The translations under genes were made by a program, and so were the position numbers. From Pusillimonas sp. UBA6240 (lineage in GTDB: Bacteria; Pseudomonadota; Gammaproteobacteria; Burkholderiales; Burkholderiaceae_B): 20,810 nucleotides of DNA. The notes below the pieces were generated by a model, which was not told the DNA's origin, searched no databases, and worked only from the letters and a program-made list of their open reading frames with translations. Positions 1-6,897 of the stretch are shown here, one piece after another; position 1 is the first letter of the stretch, and every line of letters begins with the position of its first letter. Where the stretch lies: assembly GCA_002441445.1 (NCBI GenBank), contig DJWC01000151.1, positions 1 to 20,810 of the forward strand. Reading direction: 5' to 3'.

Positions 1-773
1 ACGACGGCCACATCTTCTGCACCGAGGATCAGTTGCAGGACGAATGCGCGGCATTCACCGCCTTGCTGCAGAAGGTCTATGCCGACTTCGGTTTCACGCA
101 GATTCTGTACAAGGTGGCGACCCGCCCCGAAAAGCGCATAGGCGCGGACGAGGTCTGGGACAAGGCGGAAAAAGCGCTGATGGACAGCCTGGACCACACC
201 GGCTGCGATTATGAAATATCGCCGGGGGAAGGCGCGTTCTACGGCCCCAAGATCGAATATACGCTGAAGGACGCCATCGGCCGGCATTGGCAGTGCGGCA
301 CCATACAGGTCGATTTTTCCATGCCGCAGCGACTGGGCGCGGAATACGTCGATGCGCAGGACCAGCGCAGGACCCCGGTGATGCTGCACCGTGCCATATT
401 GGGCTCCTTCGAGCGCTTCATCGGCATGTTGATCGAGAATCACGCCGGCGCCATGCCGGCCTGGCTGGCGCCCGAGCACGCGGTGGTATGCTGCATATCG
501 GAGTCTTCCGCCGACTATGCCTCGGAAATTGCCGTAGGCCTGAAAAAACAAGGGTTTAGGGCGAGTTCAGATTTGCGCGGTGAAAAAATCACCCGTAAAA
601 TTCGTGAACACAGCATGCAGAAAATACCGTACATTCTGGTGGTGGGCGAAAAGGAACGCGACGCCGGAACCGTGGCGGTGCGCGGACGCGGCGGCGTCGA
701 CCTGGGCGTCATGGCCCTGGCCGATTTCGCCGCCCGCCTGCAAAACGATATCGATACCCGCCGCAATGGCTGA
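1..773 (+). CDS. thrS: Threonyl-tRNA synthetase, C-terminal part (5' truncated by window edge)
   Basis: This class II aminoacyl-tRNA synthetase charges tRNA-Thr in the cytoplasm. The reading frame is open from base 3, so the gene begins before the window; about 256 C-terminal residues are present. At the very start is DGHIFCTEDQ, part of the catalytic core, whose His corresponds to a zinc ligand in the E. coli enzyme as I recall it. Class II motif 3 follows as MLHRAILGSFERF, with the second zinc-ligand His. The last ~110 residues are the anticodon-binding domain (VVCCISESSADYASEIA onward, with DLRGEKITRKIREH and IPYILVVGEKE). The Cys zinc ligand of the NCPGH motif would lie upstream of the window. 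Bases about 541-640 are strikingly A/T-rich (AAA, CGT, ATT codons) compared with the rest of the gene and hold a likely promoter for infC. infC follows after 53 bases. Confidence 0.97.
   Translation, partial: DGHIFCTEDQLQDECAAFTALLQKVYADFGFTQILYKVATRPEKRIGADEVWDKAEKALMDSLDHTGCDYEISPGEGAFYGPKIEYTLKDAIGRHWQCGTIQVDFSMPQRLGAEYVDAQDQRRTPVMLHRAILGSFERFIGMLIENHAGAMPAWLAPEHAVVCCISESSADYASEIAVGLKKQGFRASSDLRGEKITRKIREHSMQKIPYILVVGEKERDAGTVAVRGRGGVDLGVMALADFAARLQNDIDTRRNG
573..601 (+). promoter_or_regulatory. Candidate sigma-70 promoter for infC inside thrS
   Basis: A -35-like TTGCGC (573-578) and a -10-like TAAAAT (596-601, 5 of 6 consensus bases) are separated by exactly 17 bases, inside an A/T-rich island in an otherwise GC-rich gene. 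The spacer holds a small perfect inverted repeat, GGTGA-AAAAA-TCACC (579-593). In E. coli, infC is known to have promoters of its own within the thrS coding sequence, so the position is plausible. The -35 match is weak (3 of 6). Confidence 0.5.
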
Positions 774-813
774 TGGCGGCAAGCCGCGCAAGGCAGATCT
801 TTTAATCAACTCT

Positions 814-829
814 AGGAGTCTTAGACATC
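814..829 (+). promoter_or_regulatory. Ribosome binding site and AUC start codon of infC
   Basis: AGGAG at 814-818 is followed after 8 bases by ATC (827-829), which opens the reading frame for the conserved IF3 N-terminus (ATEKPHRINGEIRVPEVRLI). There is no in-frame ATG, GTG or TTG between the Shine-Dalgarno and the GTG at 878, and starting at 878 would delete the conserved RINxxIRxxEVRLI block. IF3 genes are known to use rare start codons (AUU in E. coli) so that IF3 represses its own translation. Confidence 0.88.
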
Positions 830-1378
830 GCAACCGAAAAACCACATCGCATCAATGGTGAGATCCGCGTCCCCGAGGTGCGCCTTATCGGAATAGACGG
901 CGAGCAGCTGGGGGTTGTCAAAACCTCCGAAGCGCTGTACATGGCGGAACAGCAAGACGTGGATCTGGTGGAAATCGCGCCCAATGCGAGTCCGCCCGTG
1001 TGCCGCCTGATGGATTACGGCAAGTTCAAATACCAGGAACAGAAGCGCCAGCAAGAGGCGCGGTCCAAGCAAAAGGTCATCCAGGTAAAAGAAGTCAAGT
1101 TCCGGCCCGGAACCGACGAGGGCGACTATCAGGTCAAGCTGCGCAATCTGCGCCGCTTCATCGAGGAAGGCGACAAGGCCAAGGTCACGCTGCGTTTCCG
1201 CGGGCGCGAAATGGCTCACCAGGAACTGGGCATGCGCGTGCTGGAACGCGTACGCGACGATCTGGTCGAGCTGTGCCAGGTGGAAGCCATGCCCAAGCTC
1301 GAAGGCCGCCAGATGGTGATGGTGCTGGCGCCGCGCAAGAAAACGGCGACAGGCAAGGCGGGCGAGTCCTCTTCCTGA
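827..1378 (+). CDS. infC: Translation initiation factor IF-3 (AUC start)
   Basis: IF3 binds the 30S subunit, prevents premature 50S joining and checks the start codon and initiator tRNA. From the ATC at 827 the protein is 183 residues, the normal length of the family. The N-terminal domain covers roughly residues 1-80 and includes LIGIDGEQLGVV and the AEQQDVDLVEIAPNASPPVC segment; a basic linker (YQEQKRQQEARSKQK) leads to the C-terminal domain with VKEVKFRPGTDEGDYQVKL and RFRGREMAHQELG. The tail is KKTATGKAGESSS. The rare start implies the usual autorepression: when IF3 is abundant it rejects initiation at AUC. The order thrS-infC is the classical one, but rpmI and rplT, which normally follow, are absent here; gshB comes next after 64 bases. 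A start at GTG 878 would give 166 residues and is rejected because of the conserved upstream residues. Confidence 0.95.
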   Translation: MATEKPHRINGEIRVPEVRLIGIDGEQLGVVKTSEALYMAEQQDVDLVEIAPNASPPVCRLMDYGKFKYQEQKRQQEARSKQKVIQVKEVKFRPGTDEGDYQVKLRNLRRFIEEGDKAKVTLRFRGREMAHQELGMRVLERVRDDLVELCQVEAMPKLEGRQMVMVLAPRKKTATGKAGESSS

Positions 1379-1399
1379 TTCCCATTCCCCATTGCTCCA

Positions 1400-1421
1400 C
1401 CCGCCGGCCCGACCTGGCGGG
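1400..1421 (+). other. GC-rich inverted repeat between infC and gshB
   Basis: CCCGCC (1400-1405) and GGCGGG (1416-1421) form a 6-bp stem, extendable by G-U and G-C to 8 bp with a 6-base loop. No T-tract follows, so it is not a standard intrinsic terminator. It could cause partial attenuation or stabilise the 3' end of infC mRNA. Confidence 0.35.
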
Positions 1422-1442
1422 CGGGGCGCACGCAGGTGTCTT

Positions 1443-2402
1443 ATGCACGTATTGTTTATTATCGACCCCTTGCCATCGCTGAAGGCTTATAAAGACTCCT
1501 CCGTGGCAATGATGCGTGCGCTGGCGGGCAGGGGGCATGAGCTCAGCGTCGCCTATCAGGGCGACCTGTTCATAGACCGGGGCGCGGTCAAGGCCGCCGC
1601 GACCGGCATCGCTTTGGTGGAAGGCGCCGATCTGCGCGGCCATGCCTGGTGGCGCAAGCGCAGCGCCACGCAGGACACGGTGCTGTCCGGCTTCGACGCG
1701 GTGGTGATGCGCAAAGACCCTCCCTTCGACATGGAATATGTGTATTCCACGCATCTGCTGGAATATGCCGAACAGCAAGGCGCGCGGGTGTTCAATTCCG
1801 GCGCCGCCATACGCAATCATCCCGAGAAGCTGTCCATCACCGAATTCGCCGCTTACACGGCGCCCACACTGGTGACGCGCGACATGTCGCGCCTCAGGGC
1901 TTTTCACCGCGAATACCGCGATGTCATCGTCAAGCCGCTGGACGGCATGGGCGGCACCGGCATTTTCCGCTTGCGGGAAGGCGAAGCCAATCTGGGCGCC
2001 ATCCTGGAAACCCTGACCGACTACGGCACGCGCAGCATCATGGCGCAGCGCTATATCCCCGAGATCGTCCATGGCGACAAGCGCATCTTGCTGATAGCGG
2101 GGCAGCCGGTGCCGTACGCGCTGGCGCGCATCCCCCTGGCGGGCGAAACGCGCGGCAATCTGGCCGCCGGCGGGCGCGGCGTGGCGCAGGCCCTGACGGA
2201 ACGGGACCGGGAAATCGCCGCGGCGGTGGCCCCGGTCCTGCATGGACGCGGCCTGCTGCTGGTGGGCCTGGACGTCATAGGCGACTACATCACCGAGGTC
2301 AATGTCACCAGCCCGACCTGTTTCGTGGAAATCACCGAGCAGACCGGCTTCGATGTGGCCGATACTTTCGCGGCAGCCCTGGAACAGGCTGTGGGTGCCT
2401 GA
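1443..2402 (+). CDS. gshB: Glutathione synthetase
   Basis: ATP-grasp enzyme joining gamma-glutamylcysteine and glycine to glutathione in the cytoplasm. The 319-residue product starting at ATG 1443 matches the family length (E. coli about 316). Recognisable blocks are the N-terminal substrate domain (MHVLFIIDPLPSLKAYKDSS), RKDPPFDMEYVYSTHLLEY, FNSGAAIRNHPEKL, the ATP-grasp core VIVKPLDGMGGTGIFRL, RYIPEIVHGDKRILLIAGQP, the glycine-rich loop RGNLAAGGRGVAQ, and GLDVIGDYITEVNVTSPTC near the C-terminus with the Mg-binding E and N. The upstream TTG at 1392 would add 17 residues before the conserved MHVLFI start and is not preferred. gshA, which supplies the dipeptide and is often beside gshB, is not in the window. 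The gene abuts the EIIA gene with no gap, suggesting translational coupling. Confidence 0.96.
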   Translation: MHVLFIIDPLPSLKAYKDSSVAMMRALAGRGHELSVAYQGDLFIDRGAVKAAATGIALVEGADLRGHAWWRKRSATQDTVLSGFDAVVMRKDPPFDMEYVYSTHLLEYAEQQGARVFNSGAAIRNHPEKLSITEFAAYTAPTLVTRDMSRLRAFHREYRDVIVKPLDGMGGTGIFRLREGEANLGAILETLTDYGTRSIMAQRYIPEIVHGDKRILLIAGQPVPYALARIPLAGETRGNLAAGGRGVAQALTERDREIAAAVAPVLHGRGLLLVGLDVIGDYITEVNVTSPTCFVEITEQTGFDVADTFAAALEQAVGA

Positions 2403-2807
2403 ATGGCGCGCATTATACTCGTCATGCACGAGCCCCTGGGGTCGGCTTTCGCCGCCTGCGCCGAGCACGTGCTGGGCAAGAAGCCCGAACTGGATGTGTT
2501 CGACGTGGCGCCCGACGCCGACCCCGAGGCCGAAGTCACGCGCCTTGCGGCGCGGATGCTGCGCAAACCGGAAGAGGCGACGCTGGTGCTTTGCGATATA
2601 TTCGGCGCTACGCCGTTCAATATCGCCAAGCGCGCGGTCAGGCTGGCGTCGGGCAAAGGCCTGACCGCCCATTTGATCACCGGCACCAACTTGTGCATGG
2701 TCCTGAAGGCCTTGACCGAGCAGCAGGAAAACCCAGAGCAGCTCAGCGAGACTGTGCGGCTGGGGGCCTTGCGCGGGATCGTCGACGCCGACCACGCGAC
2801 CTGCTGA
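2403..2807 (+). CDS. PTS EIIA component, mannose/fructose family (regulatory PTS)
   Basis: A 134-residue EIIA-Man-type domain that would accept phosphate from HPr. The N-terminal beta strand ends in VMHEPLG, with His9 in the position of the phosphorylated His10 of the E. coli EIIA-Man domain. LVLCDIFGATPFNIAKRAVR (residues ~60-79) matches the family's second conserved block, and the segment around HLITGTNLCMVLKAL follows. No EIIB or EIIC gene is present, so a role in regulation rather than sugar transport is inferred, as proposed for the incomplete PTS of many beta- and alphaproteobacteria. The ATG directly follows the gshB stop codon, and ptsH begins 42 bases downstream. Confidence 0.92.
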   Translation: MARIILVMHEPLGSAFAACAEHVLGKKPELDVFDVAPDADPEAEVTRLAARMLRKPEEATLVLCDIFGATPFNIAKRAVRLASGKGLTAHLITGTNLCMVLKALTEQQENPEQLSETVRLGALRGIVDADHATC

Positions 2808-2849
2808 CCGGCATGCAGGTTTTTAGCACACCCGATAACAAAGAGTCCT

Positions 2850-3119
2850 ATGCCATTCATCAACATAGTCATCAGCAATAAACTGGGCCTGCATGCGCGC
2901 GCCGCCGCCAAACTGACTCAGCTCGCGGGTAAATTCAAAAGCGAAATCTTCATTGCGCGGGGCGCCCAACGCGTCAATGCCAAAAGTATAATGGGTGTGA
3001 TGATGCTGGCCGCCGGCCTGGGCGTCACGGTCAAGGTGGATGCCGAGGGCGAGGATGCGGAACAGGCTCTGGCTCATATCCAGTCCTTGTTCGACAGCAA
3101 GTTCGGCGAGCAGGAATAA
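2850..3119 (+). CDS. ptsH: Phosphocarrier protein HPr
   Basis: This 89-residue cytoplasmic protein shuttles phosphate from enzyme I (His15) to EIIA. The active-site motif NKLGLHARAAAKL has His15 and Arg17. A second regulatory site is visible as Ser46 in NAKSIMGVMML, the serine phosphorylated by HPr kinase (HprK) in species that have it; hprK is not in the window. The ATG at 2850 has a short AAGAG-like ribosome site just upstream. Length and motif spacing are ordinary for the family. It sits between the EIIA gene and ptsI, completing the phosphorelay. Confidence 0.97.
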   Translation: MPFINIVISNKLGLHARAAAKLTQLAGKFKSEIFIARGAQRVNAKSIMGVMMLAAGLGVTVKVDAEGEDAEQALAHIQSLFDSKFGEQE

Positions 3120-3148
3120 GCCCTCACGCACGGCTTTCGCCGCTACCC

Positions 3149-4906
3149 ATGACGATCAATACCTCCTACGAACTACCGGGGCTGTGCGCCATGCTGTGCA
3201 TGCAGGGGCAGGGCGTGGTCAAGGGTTATGCCATAGGCCGGGCCGCCGTCATGAGCGCCGCGGCCCTGGAAGTCGCGCACTACCGCATCGCGCCCGAAGA
3301 CGTCGCCGCTGAATGCGAACGCCTGAAAAAGGCCATGGGAACCGCGCGCGACGAACTGCAGACGCTGGCCGCCACCTTGCCCGACGACGCGCCGCGCGAG
3401 CTGGGCCCGCTGCTGAATGTGCACAGCATGCTGCTGGACGACCCCATGCTGCTGCAGCAGACCTGCGCGCTCATCATAGAAAGGCATTACAACGCGGAGT
3501 GGGCGCTGACCAGCCAGGGCCAATTGCTGGTAGAACAATTCGCCTTGATGGAGGACGGATACCTGCGCGAACGCGGCGCGGATATCCGCCAGGTCATAGA
3601 ACGGGTGCTGCGCGTGCTGTCCGGTTCCACCGCCTTGCTGCCCAGCCTGGACGCGGGCGATTCCGTCGATCCGCTCATCGTGGTGGCGCGCGACATCTCG
3701 CCCGCCGACATGCTGCGCCTGCGCGGCGGCCGCTTCGCCGCCTTCCTGACCGATCTGGGCGGGCCGACCTCGCATACCGCCATCGTCGCGCGCAGCATGA
3801 ATGTTCCCGCCATCGTCGGCCTGGGCCATCTGCGCGCCCTGGTCCGCGACGGCGATACGCTGATCGCCGACGGCTTTTCCGGCACGGTGCTGGTCAACCC
3901 GTCGCTGGGCATTCTGCAGGAATACCGGCAAAGGCAGGCCGATTATGCGCGCGAGCGCGCCGAACTCGCGCTGTTGCGCAACGCGCCTTCGATCACGCTG
4001 GACGGCATCGCCATCAAGCTCGAGGCCAACATCGAGCTGCCCGAGGAAGCCGTAGACGCCCTGGAGGCCGGCGCCGACGGCATAGGTCTGTTCCGCAGCG
4101 AATTCCTGTTCATGGGGCGTCCCGACCTGCCCAGCGAAGAAGAACAATATCAGGCTTATTCCTCGGTGGTGAAGACCATGGCGGGCAGGCCGGTGACCAT
4201 ACGCACGCTGGATCTGGGCGCGGACAAGAGCCTGGACGGCGACGTGACCGTGGCCACCAATCCGGCGCTGGGCCTGCGCGCCATACGCTATTGCCTGGCC
4301 AATCCCGAGATGTTCGGCGCCCAGTTGCGGGCCTTGCTGCGCGCCTCGCAGCACGGCCACGTGCGCATCCTCATTCCCATGATTTCGCATATGCACGAAG
4401 TGCGCGCCAGCCGGCTGGCCATCGAAGCGGCATGTCGGGATCTGGACGCCCGCGGCGTGCCGTATGCGCGCAATATTTCCCTGGGGGCCATGGTGGAAAT
4501 CCCCGCTATCGCGATTGCGATAGAGCCTTTCGTGGAAGCGCTGGATTTTCTGTCCATCGGCACCAACGACCTGATTCAATATACGCTGGCCATAGACCGC
4601 GGCGACAGCGAAGTCGCCGATCTCTACGACCCCATGCATCCGGCCGTGCTGCGTCTCATCGCCCATACCATCAATGCGGGCGAACGAGCCGGCAAGCCCG
4701 TGTCCGTATGCGGCGAAATAGCGGGCGATTCCCGCGCGACCCGCATGCTGCTGGGCCTGGGCCTGACGGAATTCTCCATGCACCCGCAGCAATTGCTGGA
4801 TGTCAAGAAAGAAGTCAGGCAGGCGCATTCCAATGCATTGCGGGTCAAAGTGGCGTCGGCGTTGAACCGCGCCGAACGCATCGACCTGGCGGCCTTGTCC
4901 GGCTAG
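3149..4906 (+). CDS. ptsI: PTS enzyme I (PEP-protein phosphotransferase)
   Basis: Enzyme I autophosphorylates from PEP and passes the phosphate to HPr. From ATG 3149 the protein has 585 residues. The phospho-His lies in GGPTSHTAIVARSMNVPAIV (His209 in this numbering; His189 in E. coli). The C-terminal PEP-binding domain shows GADGIGLFRSEFLFMGR, RTLDLGADKSL, ISLGAMVEIPAIAIAIEPF, FLSIGTNDLIQYTLAIDR and the catalytic Cys521 in SVCGEIAGD. The N-terminus carries about 17 residues more than E. coli enzyme I, and the family match begins near MQGQGVVKGYAIGRA; ATG 3200 would give 568 residues. Neither start has a clear Shine-Dalgarno, so the start is uncertain. It is the last gene of the plus-strand run and converges on amtB. 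Confidence 0.95.
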   Translation: MTINTSYELPGLCAMLCMQGQGVVKGYAIGRAAVMSAAALEVAHYRIAPEDVAAECERLKKAMGTARDELQTLAATLPDDAPRELGPLLNVHSMLLDDPMLLQQTCALIIERHYNAEWALTSQGQLLVEQFALMEDGYLRERGADIRQVIERVLRVLSGSTALLPSLDAGDSVDPLIVVARDISPADMLRLRGGRFAAFLTDLGGPTSHTAIVARSMNVPAIVGLGHLRALVRDGDTLIADGFSGTVLVNPSLGILQEYRQRQADYARERAELALLRNAPSITLDGIAIKLEANIELPEEAVDALEAGADGIGLFRSEFLFMGRPDLPSEEEQYQAYSSVVKTMAGRPVTIRTLDLGADKSLDGDVTVATNPALGLRAIRYCLANPEMFGAQLRALLRASQHGHVRILIPMISHMHEVRASRLAIEAACRDLDARGVPYARNISLGAMVEIPAIAIAIEPFVEALDFLSIGTNDLIQYTLAIDRGDSEVADLYDPMHPAVLRLIAHTINAGERAGKPVSVCGEIAGDSRATRMLLGLGLTEFSMHPQQLLDVKKEVRQAHSNALRVKVASALNRAERIDLAALSG

Positions 4907-4976
4907 AGGCGGAGGCGGTTCCGGCGGCAATACCGGCCCTGGGCGGGCTTGGGCATATGGGCATTGCTGATGCGCG

Positions 4977-5012
4977 CCGCCGCCCGAGCCGGCTTGCGGC
5001 CGGGGGCGGCGG
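4977..5012. terminator. Strong GC hairpin between convergent ptsI and amtB
   Basis: CCGCCGCCC (4977-4985) pairs perfectly with GGGCGGCGG (5004-5012), and inside it CCGGC (4989-4993) pairs with GCCGG (4999-5003) around a 5-base loop. It lies 71 bases past the ptsI stop and 12 bases past the amtB stop, where a shared bidirectional terminator would be expected. No T-tract is present on either side, so it may only assist rho or protect 3' ends. Confidence 0.4.
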
Positions 5013-5024
5013 GGCGGTCCAGCT

Positions 5025-6251
5025 TCAGCGCTGATAGGCGCTTTCCCCATGCGAGGGTATGTCCAGGCCCTGGCGTTCAATGTCGGCGTCGACCCGCATG
5101 CCGCATATCTTGTCGGCGATGAAGCAGGCGATGACGGCCGCGGAGGCGGACCAGAGCAGGGTGATCAGCACCCCTTCCAGTTGCAGCCACACCTGATAGG
5201 GGACGGCTGTCAGGCTGTCCAGGCCCGGCCCGCCCAGCGGCTTGGCGTTGAAGACGCCGGTCAGCAAGGCCCCGACCATGCCGCCCAGGCCGTGGATGCC
5301 GAAGACGTCCAGCGAATCGTCGGCGCCCAGCCTGCGCTTCAGGCCGTTGACGCCCCACAGGCAGGCCGCGCCGGCGGCGATGCCTATGATCAGCGCCCCG
5401 CCGGGCCCCACCAGGCCCGCCGCCGGCGTGACGCCCACCAGGCCCGCGACCGCGCCGGAGATGGCGCCCAGCAGCGACGGCTTGCCTTTGTGCTTCCATT
5501 CCAGCAATAGCCAGGACAGGATGGCGCCGGCCGTGGCGATCACGGTATTGAAGAAGGCCAGCGCGGCGATTTCGTTGGCGGCCAGGGCGGATCCCGCGTT
5601 GAAGCCGAACCAGCCCACCCACAACAGCGAGGCGCCGATGATGGCCAGCGACAGATTGGCCGGCGCCATGTTTTCGGTGCCGAAGCCCTTGCGCGGGCCG
5701 AGCACGATGGCCGCCACCAGACCGGCGACGCCGGCGTTGATGTGCACCACGGTGCCGCCGGCGAAATCCAGCGCGCCGCGCTCCAGCAGCCACCCGCCCG
5801 GGCCCCAGACCATATGGGCGATGGGTATGTAGGCCAGTGTCATCCATATCAGGGTGAACAGCAGGACGGCCGAATACCTCACGCGCTCGGCAAAGCCGCC
5901 GACGATCAGCGCGCAGGTGATCCCGGCGAAAGTCGCCTGGAAGCTGGCGAAGCTGAGCTCCGGAATGCTGCCCGCCAGCTCGAACTTGCCTGCGGCCAAG
6001 TCCTGCATGCCGCTGAACAGCAGGCGTGCGAACCCGCCGAATACGGCATTGCCCGATGTGAAGGTCAGGGAATAGCCATAGATGAACCACAGAATCAGCG
6101 CCAGCGCGAAAGTCGAAAGCACCTGGATGAGGACGGACAATACATTCTTGGCCCGCACCAGTCCGCCATAGAACAGCGCCAGGCCGGGCGTGGCCATCAG
6201 CAATACCAGCAGGGTGGACACACTGACCCATGCCAAATCGGCTTTATCCAT
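5025..6251 (-). CDS. amtB: Ammonium transporter AmtB
   Basis: A polytopic inner-membrane channel of the Amt/MEP/Rh family, 408 residues, with about eleven hydrophobic segments starting with STLLVLLMATPGLALFYGGL. The conserved pair of pore histidines can be seen: one in LDFAGGTVVHINAG, which also has the structural Asp, and one in FGIHGLGGMVGALLTGVF. The FNAGSALAANEIA block is also typical. There is no cleavable leader ahead of the first membrane helix, unlike E. coli AmtB. The ATG is preceded by AGGAG at a good distance on the minus strand. It lies 103 bases downstream of glnK, the standard glnK-amtB pair in which the PII protein plugs the channel when nitrogen is plentiful. Expression is probably driven by the sigma-54 promoter in front of glnK. 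Confidence 0.96.
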   Translation of the reverse strand: MDKADLAWVSVSTLLVLLMATPGLALFYGGLVRAKNVLSVLIQVLSTFALALILWFIYGYSLTFTSGNAVFGGFARLLFSGMQDLAAGKFELAGSIPELSFASFQATFAGITCALIVGGFAERVRYSAVLLFTLIWMTLAYIPIAHMVWGPGGWLLERGALDFAGGTVVHINAGVAGLVAAIVLGPRKGFGTENMAPANLSLAIIGASLLWVGWFGFNAGSALAANEIAALAFFNTVIATAGAILSWLLLEWKHKGKPSLLGAISGAVAGLVGVTPAAGLVGPGGALIIGIAAGAACLWGVNGLKRRLGADDSLDVFGIHGLGGMVGALLTGVFNAKPLGGPGLDSLTAVPYQVWLQLEGVLITLLWSASAAVIACFIADKICGMRVDADIERQGLDIPSHGESAYQR

Positions 6252-6354
6252 TGTTTGCTCCTGAAATCGGTCGCCGGCGAGGCCGCTTGGGCTTCGGCTG
6301 CGACGTGGAATATTGCGTACTTGCGAAATGTTGGAAAAGGGCGGCTATGGCGTG

Positions 6355-6693
6355 CTACAGCGCGCTTTCGCCGAATTCGCCTGTGCGGATGCGTATCGCC
6401 TGTTCCAGCGGGCTGACGAAGACTTTGCCGTCGCCTATCTTGCCGGTATGGGCCGCGGCGCACAGCTGCTCGATGGCCAGTTCCATCATCTCGTCCGGCA
6501 CCGCCATTTCAATGCGCAGCTTGGGCAGAAAATCAATGGTGTATTCGGCGCCCCGGTAAAGTTCGGTATGCCCCTTCTGGCGTCCAAAGCCCTTGACTTC
6601 GCTTACGGTCATGCCTTGAATGCCGATGCTCGAAAGGGCTTCGCGGACTTCATCAAGCTTGAAAGGTTTGATGATGGCGGTAATGAGCTTCAT
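6355..6693 (-). CDS. glnK: PII nitrogen regulatory protein (GlnK type)
   Basis: A trimeric signal protein of 112 residues that senses ATP/ADP and 2-oxoglutarate and, by its position, controls AmtB. MKLITAIIKPFKLDEVREAL is the canonical PII N-terminus. The T-loop has LYRGAEYTIDF with Tyr51, the residue uridylylated by GlnD, and the C-terminal signature region (TGKIGDGKVFV) is intact. The start at 6693 follows an AAGGAAG ribosome site; the in-frame ATG at 6717 would add eight residues not found in the family and is rejected. Sequence alone does not cleanly separate GlnB from GlnK; the symbol rests on the link to amtB. Upstream are a sigma-54 promoter and candidate NtrC sites. Confidence 0.95.
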   Translation of the reverse strand: MKLITAIIKPFKLDEVREALSSIGIQGMTVSEVKGFGRQKGHTELYRGAEYTIDFLPKLRIEMAVPDEMMELAIEQLCAAAHTGKIGDGKVFVSPLEQAIRIRTGEFGESAL

Positions 6694-6739
6694 TGCGCTT
6701 CCTTTGAGGTTGATCACATGCTTGCTTCATGTGAGGAAA

Positions 6740-6756
6740 CGCAATAAGCATGCCAA
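6740..6756 (-). promoter_or_regulatory. Sigma-54 (RpoN) promoter of glnK-amtB
   Basis: Read on the minus strand the site is TTGGCATGCTTATTGCG. It matches the -24/-12 consensus TGGCACG-N4-TTGCW at 6 of 7 and 4 of 5 positions, with the invariant GG and GC exactly 10 bases apart. It predicts a transcript start near 6729 and a leader of about 36 bases that includes the glnK ribosome site. Nitrogen-limited expression with an NtrC-type activator is the established pattern for glnK-amtB in proteobacteria. Confidence 0.78.
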
Positions 6757-6848
6757 CTCAGCGCGGCCGGCCGGCGGGGCCCGCGCCGGGAAACGCATGG
6801 CGGCGGGCCGCTGTCATCCCAAGATCGTTCAGCCGCGCGGTGCGGCGG

Positions 6849-6865
6849 CGCATCGGCATGGTGCA
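6849..6865. promoter_or_regulatory. Candidate NtrC (GlnG) binding site, promoter-proximal
   Basis: CGCATC-GGCAT-GGTGCA matches the NtrC dyad TGCACC-N5-GGTGCA at 10 of 12 defined bases, including one perfect half. Its centre is about 128 bases upstream of the predicted glnK start, the range usual for NtrC enhancers. Confidence 0.55.
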
Positions 6866-6880
6866 TGCCGGCGGCCTCGA

Positions 6881-6897
6881 AGCACCAAAGCGGGGCG
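6881..6897. promoter_or_regulatory. Candidate NtrC binding site, promoter-distal
   Basis: AGCACC-AAAGC-GGGGCG matches the NtrC dyad at 9 of 12 defined bases. It is centred 32 bp (about three helical turns) beyond the first site, the same spacing as the paired NtrC sites of E. coli glnAp2. Weaker on its own; the phasing with the first site is the main support. Confidence 0.4.

Noticed and set aside
1185..2795. Long minus-strand open frame (536 codons) across infC, gshB and EIIA
   Set aside because: It spans three well-recognised genes on the other strand and has no domain; it is an artefact of GC-biased codon use.
3173..5080. Long minus-strand open frame (635 codons) opposite ptsI
   Set aside because: It is the mirror of a clear enzyme I gene in GC-rich DNA; its translation is rich in Gln, His, Arg and Gly with no recognisable domain.
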